Below the pieces are notes generated by a model that ran no database searches, was not told the DNA's origin, and saw only the letters and a list, made by a program, of their open reading frames with translations. The translations under genes were made by a program, and so were the position numbers. Below are positions 55,325-63,921 of a DNA stretch of 64,000 nucleotides, in pieces. Position 1 is the stretch's first letter. Every line of letters starts with the position of its first letter. This DNA comes from Nonlabens sp. (lineage in GTDB: Bacteria > Bacteroidota > Bacteroidia > Flavobacteriales > Flavobacteriaceae), in NCBI RefSeq assembly GCF_018401815.1, contig NZ_JAGYKG010000003.1, positions 348,874-412,873 of the forward strand. Reading direction: 5' to 3'.

Positions 55325-55969
55325 ATGCAAAGAGACCTCCAAAACTTGCGTAAATCCTATGAAAAAGATGCGTTACTGGAAAATAATTTACCAGAAAGTC
55401 CCTACATTTTATTTGATTCTTGGTTTCAAGAGGCTACATCATCCCTTGAAATTGACGAGGCAAATGCAATGAGTCTTTGTACTCTCGGCGTTGATGGTTT
55501 TCCTAAATCACGTATTGTACTTTTAAAGGAAATTTTGGAAGGTAAATTTTTGTTTTATTCTAATTATACTTCAGAAAAAGGTGCTGCTATGGAAGCCTAC
55601 AATAAAGTGAGTCTTCATTTTTTTTGGCCGTCATTAGAACGTCAGATTATAATTAAGGGACATGTGAATAAGGTCTCCAAAGAAAAGTCTTTAGATTATT
55701 TTCATTCCAGGCCAAGAGGAAGTCAAATTGGCGCTTGGACTAGCGATCAAAGCAGCACGATCTTATCTCGAGAACAATTGGAAGAACAGCTGCTGTATTT
55801 TGAAGAGAAATTCAAAGATCAACCCATACCCTTGCCAGATTTTTGGGGGGGATATGACTGCGATCCTGTAAGTTTTGAATTTTGGCAAGGAAGACCGAAC
55901 AGGCTTCACGATCGCATTTTGTTTGAATTGGAAAATGATCGTTGGGCCTTTAAAAGATTACAGCCTTAA
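55325..55969 (+). CDS. pdxH: Pyridoxamine 5'-phosphate oxidase
   Basis: 214 residues from ATG 55325 (MQRDLQNLRKSYE), matching known PdxH starts and length; an ATG 19 codons upstream is in frame but adds atypical sequence. FMN enzyme oxidising pyridoxine or pyridoxamine phosphate to pyridoxal phosphate. Motifs: DEANAMSLCTLGVDGFPKSR, VLLKEILEGKFLFYSNYTSE, FFWPSLERQIIIKG, SRPRGSQIGAW and the end SFEFWQGRPNRLHDRI...WAFKRLQP. One-base overlap (TAATG) with the next gene. Confidence 0.93.
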   Translation: MQRDLQNLRKSYEKDALLENNLPESPYILFDSWFQEATSSLEIDEANAMSLCTLGVDGFPKSRIVLLKEILEGKFLFYSNYTSEKGAAMEAYNKVSLHFFWPSLERQIIIKGHVNKVSKEKSLDYFHSRPRGSQIGAWTSDQSSTILSREQLEEQLLYFEEKFKDQPIPLPDFWGGYDCDPVSFEFWQGRPNRLHDRILFELENDRWAFKRLQP

Positions 55970-56454
55970 TGAAGCGTTTAATAGTTATAAGACACGGTAA
56001 ATCAACATGGGAGCTACAGGTGCGAGATCACGATCGCGTGCTCACACAACAAGGCATTGATGATGCTCATTCTATAGGAAACGCATTAAATGACCTGGAT
56101 TTAACTCCAGATCAAATATGGACGAGTACTGCGGCTCGAGCGCTACAAACAGCCACTATAGTCAGTGAATACATCGATTATAGACTTACAAAGCTCCAAC
56201 TTAAAAGAGAGTTGTACACCTTTTCAGGTAACGATTTGATGGATGTTATCGCTACAGCAGAGGACACTATAGCCACCCTTGTTATTTGTAGTCATAACCA
56301 AGGAATAACAGATCTGGTAAACGATTGGGGAAGCATTAGATTTGACAATGTACCTACCACCGGTGTTGTTGTTATAGATTTTGATTCCAACTCTTGGTCT
56401 TCCTTAGGCAAGGGTACTACAAAATTTCATTTATTTCCTAAATTGCTAAAATGA
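55969..56454 (+). CDS. SixA-like histidine phosphatase
   Basis: 161 residues, phosphoglycerate-mutase fold. Catalytic RHG at residues 8-10 (VIRHGKSTWE), second Arg in STAARALQTA, and the proton-donor/His motif ICSHNQGITD. Families of this size include SixA, which removes phosphate from phosphohistidine. Located between pdxH and ppk1 with one- and four-base overlaps, so it is part of a polyphosphate operon, where a phosphohydrolase role is plausible but not shown. Confidence 0.85.
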   Translation: MKRLIVIRHGKSTWELQVRDHDRVLTQQGIDDAHSIGNALNDLDLTPDQIWTSTAARALQTATIVSEYIDYRLTKLQLKRELYTFSGNDLMDVIATAEDTIATLVICSHNQGITDLVNDWGSIRFDNVPTTGVVVIDFDSNSWSSLGKGTTKFHLFPKLLK

Positions 56455-58499
56455 ATACATACTTTAATAGAGAATTGAGCTGGCTGCGATTTAACGCAAG
56501 AGTATTACAAGAAGCAAGTGATAAAAACGTACCTCTTATAGAGCGCTTGAGATTTTTAGGAATCTTTTCAAATAATCTTGATGAATTTTTTAAGGTGCGC
56601 TATGCGACCATACAACGCATTCAAAAGGCTGGAAAAAATGCCACAAAATCTTTAGGAGGAATAAGTGCAGAAGACTTATTAAAGGAAATCAATGAAATGG
56701 TTATCGTTGATCAAGCTCATAGTTTTACGGTTCTTGAAGAGCTGGAAGACGAACTTAAGAAGGAGAAGATTAGCTTGGTAGATGAGACAGAAGTACTTAC
56801 CGAGCACGAAGACTTTATAAGAACCTATTTTAATGAAAAAATTAGCCCAGCCATAGGTACCATTATGATTGATAATGAGGTAGATTTCCCTCTTTTGCGA
56901 GACGGATACGGTTATCTCGCTGTGCGCATGCTTATGACAGATGACAGTATTAGGTACGCTCTTATAGAAAAGCCAAAGTATCTGAATAGATTTGTAGTAT
57001 TGCCTCAAATACCAGGTGATGATAGGCAGTACATCATACTCATCGATGACTTGATCAGGCACCGCATGCATTATATCTTCAATATTTTTGATTATAAAGA
57101 AATTGAAGCACACATGATTAAGGTGACCTTGGATGCAGAATTAGATATGGAATTGGATCTCAAGAAAAGTTTATTAGAAAAAATACGTCGCAGTGTTCAC
57201 GATCGCAAAGATGGAGATCCGGTGCGATTTGTTTACGACCGCCATATTCATGAAGATACCTTGCATCTTATCATGAAAAAATTACAAATCGATAACCACG
57301 ATAGTATCATTCCAGGGGGTAGGTATCACAATAGAAGAGATTATTTGAAGTTTCCTAGTTTAGGAAGAACCGATTTGCTTTATGAACAACTACCAGCTTT
57401 ACCTATTAAAGATGTGAAAATTAGAGGCTCTCTTTTGGAAAGAATAGCTCAAAAGGATATCCTGCAATACACTCCTTACCACACATTTGCAAATACCATT
57501 AAGTTTTTAAGAGAAGCCGCTCTTGACCCGCAAGTAAAGACGGTAAAAATAACAATTTATAGACTAGCTGAAGTTTCTCAAATAGCAGGATCTTTGATTA
57601 ATGCTGTAAAAAACGGGAAAAAGGTAACCGTCTCGATCGAGTTACAAGCTAGATTTGATGAACAAGCCAATATTAATTATGCAGAGTTAATGCAAGAAGA
57701 AGGTGTTCATATGATCTTTGGAGTTCCAGGATTAAAAGTGCATTGTAAAGCTTGCTGTATTACTCGTGAAGAGGAGGGTAAAATTGTGAGATACGGTTTT
57801 ATTTCGACAGGTAATTTTAATGAATCTACCGCTGGAATTTACACCGACTATACCTTGTTTACTGCAAATCGAAAAATATTAAAAGAAGTAGAGCGAGTAT
57901 TTGATTTCTTTGAGGTCAATTACCGACAGCATCACTATAAACACCTGCTGGTTTCTCCTAATTATCTCAGAAATGGTATGGAACGATTGGTTCGTCGAGA
58001 GATCGCTTTCGCGAAAGCGGGAAAATTTGCTAAAATACGCATGAAAGTTAATTCTTTCTCAGATTTGAAAATGATTGATTTATTCTATCAGGCCTCCAAT
58101 GCAGGAGTTCAAATAGAACTGATAGTTAGAGGAATATGCTGCCTTGTTCCTGGGGTGAAAGGAATGAGTGAAAATATTAAGGTGATAAGTATCGTCGACC
58201 GGTTTTTAGAGCATCCTCGTGTGTATCGATTTTATAATCTAGGGCAAAACGACCTGTATATATCTAGTGCAGATTTAATGGCCCGTAATCTAGACAGTCG
58301 TGTCGAAATAGCTTGTCCTATATACGACGAAGACATTAAGGCCGAGATTATAGCTACCATGGATATTTGCTGGAGTGATAATGTGAAAGCAAGAGAAATC
58401 TGTGAAAAACAACTCAATCACTATGTGGTTAATAATGAACCACCTGTTCGATCTCAATATGCCACATATGAGTTTTATAAAAATCAAATTAGTAACTAA
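56451..58499 (+). CDS. ppk1: Polyphosphate kinase 1
   Basis: 682 residues, full length. Makes inorganic polyphosphate from ATP. N-terminal domain begins FNRELSWLRFNARVLQEA (usual start); head domain FLGIFSNNLDEFFKVR; ATP/phosphohistidine domain with RLAEVSQIAGSLINAVKNGK, SIELQARFDEQANINYAE, FGVPGLKVHCKACCI (the phosphorylated His), TGNFNESTAGIYTDYTLFTA. C-terminal phospholipase-D-like domain RGICCLVPGVKGMSENIKVI. A palindrome copy (58005-58018) is read IAFAKAGK. Overlaps sixA by 4 bp and ppx by 1 bp. Confidence 0.95.
   Translation: MNTYFNRELSWLRFNARVLQEASDKNVPLIERLRFLGIFSNNLDEFFKVRYATIQRIQKAGKNATKSLGGISAEDLLKEINEMVIVDQAHSFTVLEELEDELKKEKISLVDETEVLTEHEDFIRTYFNEKISPAIGTIMIDNEVDFPLLRDGYGYLAVRMLMTDDSIRYALIEKPKYLNRFVVLPQIPGDDRQYIILIDDLIRHRMHYIFNIFDYKEIEAHMIKVTLDAELDMELDLKKSLLEKIRRSVHDRKDGDPVRFVYDRHIHEDTLHLIMKKLQIDNHDSIIPGGRYHNRRDYLKFPSLGRTDLLYEQLPALPIKDVKIRGSLLERIAQKDILQYTPYHTFANTIKFLREAALDPQVKTVKITIYRLAEVSQIAGSLINAVKNGKKVTVSIELQARFDEQANINYAELMQEEGVHMIFGVPGLKVHCKACCITREEEGKIVRYGFISTGNFNESTAGIYTDYTLFTANRKILKEVERVFDFFEVNYRQHHYKHLLVSPNYLRNGMERLVRREIAFAKAGKFAKIRMKVNSFSDLKMIDLFYQASNAGVQIELIVRGICCLVPGVKGMSENIKVISIVDRFLEHPRVYRFYNLGQNDLYISSADLMARNLDSRVEIACPIYDEDIKAEIIATMDICWSDNVKAREICEKQLNHYVVNNEPPVRSQYATYEFYKNQISN
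58005..58018. repeat. 14-bp palindrome copy 12 (in ppk1)
   Basis: Exact copy, read AFAKA in frame. Confidence 0.95.
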
Positions 58500-59413
58500 T
58501 GGCATTTGAAATTAGAAAATATGGAGCAATCGATATAGGAACCAATGCTATTAGATTGCTCATTGCAACCATTACTTTATATAATGATGAGCCGCCAGTT
58601 TTTAAAAAAACAAGCCTTATTAGGGTTCCCGTAAGACTGGGTCAGGATGTGTTTACTACAGGCAGTATTTCCAAAGAAAATACTGCTCGCATGATAGATG
58701 CTATGAAATCTTTCCAATTATTAATGGGTATTCATCAAGTTAAATCTTATAAAGCTTATGCTACTAGCGCGATGAGAGAAGCAAACAACGGTATCGATGT
58801 AGTAGCACTTGTTAAAAAGGAATCTGGCATTCACATTGATATTATCGATGGATCTCATGAAGCAGCCATCATTGCAATGACAGATTTGCATGCAGTGATT
58901 GATGAAAGTAAGGTATTTCTCTATGTAGATGTAGGTGGTGGTAGTACCGAGTTTACTTTATTTGCATACGGTAAAGAAATGGTATCCAGATCTTTTAAAA
59001 TTGGCACCGTACGATTGCTTAATGATTTGGTCAATAAAACACTATGGGATGAAGCTCAGCTATGGATTAAGGAGGTAACGGCTCCTTATGACCGAATTGA
59101 TTTAATAGGCTCAGGAGGTAACATTAATAACATCTTTAAAAGTAGCGGTAAAGCTATAGGAAAGCCGCTATCTTACTTTTATTTAGCTAATTACTACGAG
59201 CAACTTCAAAATTATAATTATGAAGAGCGCGTGTACCACCTCAACTTGAATCACGATAGAGCAGACGTGATTATACCCGCTTGTCGCATCTATTTAAGAG
59301 CTATGAAATGGAGTAGGGCTAAAAATGTATACGTTCCTAAAATAGGTCTGACTGATGGTATTATAAAATCGATTTACAATGCTACCAAAGATAAAAACAA
59401 AGGATATTACTAG
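58499..59413 (+). CDS. ppx: Exopolyphosphatase, Ppx/GppA family
   Basis: 304 residues, short form with only the two actin-like domains. ATPase-type motifs: AIDIGTNAIRLLIATI at the start, YATSAMREANNG, catalytic Glu in IDGSHEAAII (usually GxEEA; here Glu-Ala only partly matches), YVDVGGGSTEFTLF and LIGSGGNINNI. Removes terminal phosphate from polyphosphate, or acts on pppGpp. Overlaps ppk1 by one base, so synthesis and breakdown enzymes are translated from one message. Confidence 0.9.
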   Translation: MAFEIRKYGAIDIGTNAIRLLIATITLYNDEPPVFKKTSLIRVPVRLGQDVFTTGSISKENTARMIDAMKSFQLLMGIHQVKSYKAYATSAMREANNGIDVVALVKKESGIHIDIIDGSHEAAIIAMTDLHAVIDESKVFLYVDVGGGSTEFTLFAYGKEMVSRSFKIGTVRLLNDLVNKTLWDEAQLWIKEVTAPYDRIDLIGSGGNINNIFKSSGKAIGKPLSYFYLANYYEQLQNYNYEERVYHLNLNHDRADVIIPACRIYLRAMKWSRAKNVYVPKIGLTDGIIKSIYNATKDKNKGYY

Positions 59414-59722
59414 AACAGCATAAGGCTATCGCTAGATGAACTTTTGCATATTTTTGATGTATATCAAAGGATTTTTATGATCGTTGAGAGTAAGCAGTTG
59501 TTTTTCTTTATTATTTCCAGACACTTATCAAGCACATGCTCCTCTTTATATTGAAGTATCTTTAAAGCCAGGGTTTTCTTTTATTTTTCTGAAGAGTGAG
59601 CCATTTTTTATACTACTGGAAAATGGATGCTAGCAAAAAATGTCTTTTATCGCTTATCAATGCGACGAGAAGGTAGCATCCTATAAATCGTTAATGCAGG
59701 GATTAGTTGTGTTTTCTTATGA
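59414..59722. other. Gap between convergent ppx and dnaX
   Basis: 309 bp without a gene or a clear terminator hairpin; nothing recognised. Confidence 0.4.
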
Positions 59723-61564
59723 TTAAAAATCCAAATCAAAGGTTCTTCTCAATAAGTCTATCGCAGGATTTTTCTCCACGAGCTTGGTGAACTTATCTTG
59801 GTCGGTGTACACATATTTTTTAGTAATGCTTTTATCTACGGCTATTTCAAAATCTATAAGGTAGTTATTCAACTCGCGTTTCAAGTATTCTAGGATTTGT
59901 CCTTGTGATTTTTCTAGATCTTCCTTCATAGATTTGTTAGGAAAACGCAACATTACCGTGGTACCTTTAAGAACGGGTTGATCTGCATTGATGATACTGG
60001 CTAGAATGAGCTGTCCTTTTTCTTTCAGTTGGTCGACATATTTTGCCCACACCAAGCTCAATTGCTCTTGAGTAAACGCCTCTTCAGGAAGTTGATGGTG
60101 CGCTGCCTTTTTATATTTTTGTTGAGCAATATGAGTGTTTTTCTCCTCTATTCCTTGTATGGAAAAGCCACTTATTTTTTTCTTGCTTTTATCAAGTAAT
60201 GCTTTTCGTTTCTCTTCAAGAGAGGTAGATATCGCAGGAGTAGGTAGTTCTAAAGGAACCTCTTGCTTTTTTTCTTGCTGATAGCCTTCAGGAGTTGTAC
60301 GGTTTTCGGTATTTTCAAAATGCTCGTAGGTTGTGGAATTCTCCTGGACTTGAGGGCTAGTTTCCTGAACGACTGTTTTTACCTCTTTCTTTTCTTCTTT
60401 TACTTCAAGAGAAGTAGGTAAAGAAGAAGGACTTGGGTTTGCAACAGTAATGTGTTCCAATTGTACAGCCGGTATGATGTACTTTACCTCATTTTTTTTT
60501 TCTCCATCAGAGGTGATGGAGGCAAGTTGCATTAGTGTTAATTCTATCAGCAGCCTCTGATTGCGACTGGATCGATAATTGAAGTCGGCTTGATTTGCTA
60601 TTTCGATTGCTTGTCTTAAAAAAGGAAGGTCAACTTTTTTAGACTGTTCTAAGTACTTTGCTTTTGTATTTTCTCCAACCTCGAGTAAAGGAATAGTACG
60701 CTCATCTTTACCCACCATCAGATCTCTAAAATGGGAGGCTAGACCACTTACAAAGTGCTGTCCATCAAATCCTTTAGACATGATAAGATCGTAGTCCACT
60801 AACAATTGCGGAATGTTATTTTCTAGCAATAATTCTGTCACAATAAAGTAAGTATCTCTATCGAGCACATTTAAATTTTCAGTAACGGCTGCAACCGTGA
60901 GGTATTTTCCAGAAAAACTGACCACACGGTCAAAAATGGAGAGGGAATCTCTTAAAGCACCATCTGCTTTTTGAGCAATGATTTGTAACGCATCTTCCTC
61001 TGCAAGAATACCCTCCTTAATGGATATGCGCTTTAGATGCTCTCGCATAGCGCTTACCGTAATGCGTTTAAAATCAAATATTTGACAACGAGAAAGTATA
61101 GTTGGAATAATTTTATGTTTCTCTGTGGTGGCAAGTATAAATATGGCGTGTGCAGGCGGTTCTTCTAATGTTTTAAGAAAGGCATTAAAGGCCGCATTAG
61201 AAAGCATGTGTACCTCATCAATGATATAAATCTTGTAGTTACCAACTTGAGGAGGGATACGCACTTGGTCGACAATACTTCTTATCTGGTCGACACCGTT
61301 ATTAGAGGCAGCATCCAATTCAAAAATATTGAAGGCAAAATCTTCGTCTGGATCATAATCACCACTTTCATGGTTGATCTTTTTTGCGAGAATTCGGGCA
61401 CAAGTGGTTTTACCTACTCCTCTAGGACCTGTAAACAGCAACGCTTGCGCTAGGTGATTGCTTTTAATTGCATTCTCCAGCGTCTTTGTAATAGCGCCTT
61501 GACCCACGACATCTTCAAAGGTTTCAGGACGGTATTTTCTAGCCGATACTATAAATGGTTCCAT
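59723..61564 (-). CDS. dnaX: DNA polymerase III subunit gamma/tau
   Basis: 613 residues. Clamp-loader ATPase: YRPETFEDVVGQ, Walker A GPRGVGKTTCARILA (46-60), IIDEVHMLSNAAFNAFLKTL, sensor LATTEKHKIIPTILSRCQIF, GALRDSLSIFDRV. The four-cysteine zinc module found in most bacterial DnaX between Walker A and DEAD box is absent: residues 63-79 read INHESGDYDPDEDFAFN. After domain III comes a Gln/Glu/Lys-rich linker and the tau-specific C-domain. An A10 run at codons 355-358 is a likely slippage site giving a short gamma form. Divergent from rnpB. Confidence 0.95.
   Translation of the reverse strand: MEPFIVSARKYRPETFEDVVGQGAITKTLENAIKSNHLAQALLFTGPRGVGKTTCARILAKKINHESGDYDPDEDFAFNIFELDAASNNGVDQIRSIVDQVRIPPQVGNYKIYIIDEVHMLSNAAFNAFLKTLEEPPAHAIFILATTEKHKIIPTILSRCQIFDFKRITVSAMREHLKRISIKEGILAEEDALQIIAQKADGALRDSLSIFDRVVSFSGKYLTVAAVTENLNVLDRDTYFIVTELLLENNIPQLLVDYDLIMSKGFDGQHFVSGLASHFRDLMVGKDERTIPLLEVGENTKAKYLEQSKKVDLPFLRQAIEIANQADFNYRSSRNQRLLIELTLMQLASITSDGEKKNEVKYIIPAVQLEHITVANPSPSSLPTSLEVKEEKKEVKTVVQETSPQVQENSTTYEHFENTENRTTPEGYQQEKKQEVPLELPTPAISTSLEEKRKALLDKSKKKISGFSIQGIEEKNTHIAQQKYKKAAHHQLPEEAFTQEQLSLVWAKYVDQLKEKGQLILASIINADQPVLKGTTVMLRFPNKSMKEDLEKSQGQILEYLKRELNNYLIDFEIAVDKSITKKYVYTDQDKFTKLVEKNPAIDLLRRTFDLDF
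60483..60505 (-). promoter_or_regulatory. Putative frameshift/slippage site in dnaX
   Basis: On the coding strand GGA GAA AAA AAA AAT GAG: ten consecutive A. A -1 shift (or one extra A in the mRNA) gives Gly-Glu-Lys-Lys-Lys then TGA at once, ending the protein at 358 residues, just after domain III. This is where a gamma subunit would end. Confidence 0.6.
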
Positions 61565-61644
61565 AAGTCAAAGATACTTTTCTATGATCTTTTAGATGGG
61601 TTTTCTAAGCCTATAATTTCTGTGAATTATCAACATTTATTAAC

Positions 61645-61652
61645 TAGTTTTG
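61645..61652 (+). promoter_or_regulatory. -7 box of rnpB
   Basis: TAGTTTTG, matching TAnnTTTG, 6 bases before the first base of the P1 helix. Confidence 0.65.
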
Positions 61653-61658
61653 TAGCTT

Positions 61659-61978
61659 AGCAGGTCGCCTTATCGATCTTGCGCAAGCGAGGTAGGAAAG
61701 TCCGGACACCATAGGATAACATAGCGGCTAACGGCCGTCGTTTTGTTTTCGCTTTCGCGAAAGCGAGATAGGACTAGTGCAACAGAAAGTATGTACAGGT
61801 AATGCTGTAGTGAAACCAGGTAAACTCTATGTGGTGAAATGTCGCGTAAATCAGAGCTTGAGTGCGATCCGCGCGATTCTGAAGGGTAGGCAGTTAGAGA
61901 TAACGAGCAATCGTTATACCAGATAAATGATAAGGTGCTTAAGTAATTAGGTAACAGAATCCGGCTTATAGACCTGCT
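61659..61978 (+). ncRNA. rnpB: RNase P RNA (bacterial type A)
   Basis: Ends pair as the P1 helix: AGCAGGTC (61659-61666) with GACCTGCT (61971-61978). Conserved core: GAGGTAGGAAAGTCCGGACA near the 5' part, GTGCAACAGAAAG, GGTAAACTC...GGTGAAATG, and the 3' core AGAGATAACGAGC...ACAGAATCCGGCTTATAGAC. About 320 nt. A T8 tract follows as terminator. Catalytic RNA that matures tRNA 5' ends. The helix after P8, in the place of P9, is built from a copy of the 14-bp palindrome (61751-61764). Confidence 0.95.
61751..61764. repeat. 14-bp palindrome copy 13 (inside rnpB)
   Basis: Exact copy extended to the 18-bp palindrome TCGCTTTCGCGAAAGCGA; folds as a hairpin between P8 (GCGGCTAACGGCCGT) and the conserved GTGCAACAGAAA segment. 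Confidence 0.95.
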
Positions 61979-62014
61979 ATTTTTTTTCATTATAATCGAT
62001 AAATGATCATCAGA

Positions 62015-62617
62015 TCAGACCACTTTTTTTCCTGAAATTGGAAAAGGTCGGTAGGCGTAATAGTGTAACACTTCTTCTATAGCCATTTTAAGTGCCTTAT
62101 TGATAGGTAGTATGATGGTTCCTAAATGAAAATCGATTTGATTTAATTGCATGTAATAGGTCGAAAAAACAGGAACCGTTAATCCTTTAGAAATAGCTTC
62201 TTGGGTAGCATTATAAGCTTCTGTCTGGCCTTCTTTGATGATTTTACAAGTAGCTATTCTCAATTTGCCATATTTATCAGTACTCGCAGCACTTCCAAAA
62301 AGCCTACAGATCAAACCTCGGTACTTATAATCACTACAACGGCCTTGGTCAATAACAGATAAAGGTTGGTAAATCCTACAAGTAGTGCTGGTGTTTTCTT
62401 TTAATTCAAGCAGCATTTTATCTGCTTCCCCATTTAAAAATAAATGAAACGCCCAAGGTAAAAACTCTAGAGGAGAAGCTTCAACATCAGGATAGGTACA
62501 ACATTTACCACAACCAGATACACAACTCATTCCAGATGCTTTGGCAAAGGCAGTTGTCTCTTGCTCTAATTGGTAAAAAAGACCTTCTACCAGTTGTATT
62601 TTGCGCTCTATGGACAT
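62015..62617 (-). CDS. YkgJ-family cysteine cluster protein
   Basis: 200 residues. N-terminal Cys cluster CVSGCGKCCTYPDVEASPLE and further Cys in TTCRIYQPL, GRCSDYKYRGLICRLFG, together enough to bind zinc or an iron-sulphur centre as proposed for the YkgJ/UPF0153 family. Biochemical role unknown. Single gene, convergent with rnpB. Confidence 0.82.
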   Translation of the reverse strand: MSIERKIQLVEGLFYQLEQETTAFAKASGMSCVSGCGKCCTYPDVEASPLEFLPWAFHLFLNGEADKMLLELKENTSTTCRIYQPLSVIDQGRCSDYKYRGLICRLFGSAASTDKYGKLRIATCKIIKEGQTEAYNATQEAISKGLTVPVFSTYYMQLNQIDFHLGTIILPINKALKMAIEEVLHYYAYRPFPISGKKVV

Positions 62618-62975
62618 TATTTTTTTAGGAAAGGTAATCTTATTAAGACCTTGTTGTGTTGAATTGTGAACCTATTTTTGAGCATATTTTTAATTTGATT
62701 AATGACTCATTATAACTTGTATCCAGTGAGGGTTATTAAAAGTAGGATTCAAAATGGAACCAGTTGGTTTATGGCAATCTTTCAATTTGTAGCGACTATT
62801 TTTTTGATGTCTTATTCAGTCTTAAACATCTTGATACGCATAGTTATCCTTTTGAAAAGGGAAAGGTTTAGATGCATGCTGCTGTACTTTCTTCTTTTCA
62901 TCTGTTGGATAAGGTGATGGATCTTCTCTTTTTTATGCATCTTAGTACGATTGTGATGTCCAAAGAGAGGTGTGT
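62618..62975. other. Gap before the attC-like site
   Basis: About 358 bp. A 71-codon frame at 62702-62917 has no recognisable family and unlikely composition; no other feature seen. Confidence 0.35.
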
Positions 62976-63106
62976 TCCTAACGGTCTAGGCTATGCGTAG
63001 TGCGGGATTTCAAGGCACTTCACTTTCCGTTTAGCAGTTAGTTTATTTAATGTAATTACTCTCATATAAGCACTTATGCCCGCATTACGTATAGCCATTG
63101 TTGGGC
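62976..63106 (-). other. Integron attC-like recombination site
   Basis: On the minus strand it starts with GCCCAAC (fits RYYYAAC; 63100-63106) and ends with GTTAGGA (close to GTTRRRY; 62976-62982). Inner arms GGCTATGCGTAGTGCGGG (62989-63006) and CCCGCATTACGTATAGCC (63079-63096) pair at 16 of 18 positions, leaving about 70 nt of variable loop. This is the R-L-variable-L-R plan of attC. It lies 10 bp after the toxin stop codon, the normal place for the attC of a cassette. Confidence 0.65.
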
Positions 63107-63116
63107 ACAGTATTTT

Positions 63117-63620
63117 TTATTCAAATAATTGACTAATTGTTTTCATTGGTAAAAACATTTTTCCGCTATCTGGAAGTTTTATAAATCCATATTTATTATA
63201 AAAGTTTTCAGCCTCTTGGTCAATTGGGTCAACAACTACAGCAAATGAACCAATAGTTTTAGATATTTCGTAACTTCTTTTCAAAGCATCTATTAATATT
63301 AGCTTGCCAATTCCTTGCCCTTGAAATCTATCTTCAATTGCTAGTCTTCCAAGCAATGTTGTTGGGATTGTTTCATAAGAACGAGGTAGTTTTTTTCTAA
63401 TTTGTCCTGGAATAAATTCCGAAGCAACACTATTGTTTGACAACGTATAATAACCTTTGATTAGGTTAGTTTCCGTTTCATTAATTACAAAACAAGCAGA
63501 AAGTTTTCTTTTTACATCTTGATTAGCTTGCTTTTGAATGTAAGTGTCTAACATTTCTTTTCCACAAGAAAAGTCTGATTTTTTATGTGTCGAATTTAAT
63601 GGTTCTGATATTTGACTCAT
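63117..63620 (-). CDS. GNAT acetyltransferase toxin (TacT/AtaT-like)
   Basis: 167 residues. GNAT fold with acetyl-CoA-binding loop LLGRLAIEDRFQGQGIGKLI (Q/R-x-x-G-x-G/A) and catalytic-type Tyr in AENFYNKYGFIKLP; substrate-side start FSCGKEMLDTYIQKQANQD is typical of TacT toxins that acetylate the amino group on charged tRNA and stop translation. The gene starts with a one-base overlap on the antitoxin stop, as usual for the pair. Confidence 0.9.
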   Translation of the reverse strand: MSQISEPLNSTHKKSDFSCGKEMLDTYIQKQANQDVKRKLSACFVINETETNLIKGYYTLSNNSVASEFIPGQIRKKLPRSYETIPTTLLGRLAIEDRFQGQGIGKLILIDALKRSYEISKTIGSFAVVVDPIDQEAENFYNKYGFIKLPDSGKMFLPMKTISQLFE

Positions 63621-63907
63621 TAAGAAAAAAGAGCTTTAAATTCATTTGCAGCTTTAGAAAGTTCATTGTTTGGTGCTTTTGGATTTAGCACAGCATTAAA
63701 AAATATTTCACTATCTTTTTGAGAAGCAATTATACGTTCTCTTTCGGATATAATTTCTTTAGCTTTTTCTTGAACTGCTATTACTACAAAATCAGTTAAA
63801 TTTCTATATCCACCTAATCGAGCCGCTCTTTCAAAAAAAACTTTTTGTTCCTTAGAAAGTCTAGTATCAAATCTTGCGTCTTTAGTATTTAATTCTTTAG
63901 TTGCCAT
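63620..63907 (-). CDS. DUF1778 antitoxin (TacA-like, ribbon-helix-helix)
   Basis: 95 residues from ATG 63907 (MATKELNTKDARFD); a longer frame to 63952 would begin inside the promoter. RHH part: ARFDTRLSKEQKVFFERAARLGGY then FVVIAVQEKAKEII; the C-terminal tail (LNPKAPNNELSKAANEFKAL) should wrap the toxin. Neutralises the GNAT toxin and represses the operon. Confidence 0.9.
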   Translation of the reverse strand: MATKELNTKDARFDTRLSKEQKVFFERAARLGGYRNLTDFVVIAVQEKAKEIISERERIIASQKDSEIFFNAVLNPKAPNNELSKAANEFKALFS

Positions 63908-63921
63908 AATATTGTTTTTTA

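Noticed and set aside
62702..62917. 71-codon frame before the attC-like site
   Set aside because: No family, no plausible start region; composition like non-coding DNA.
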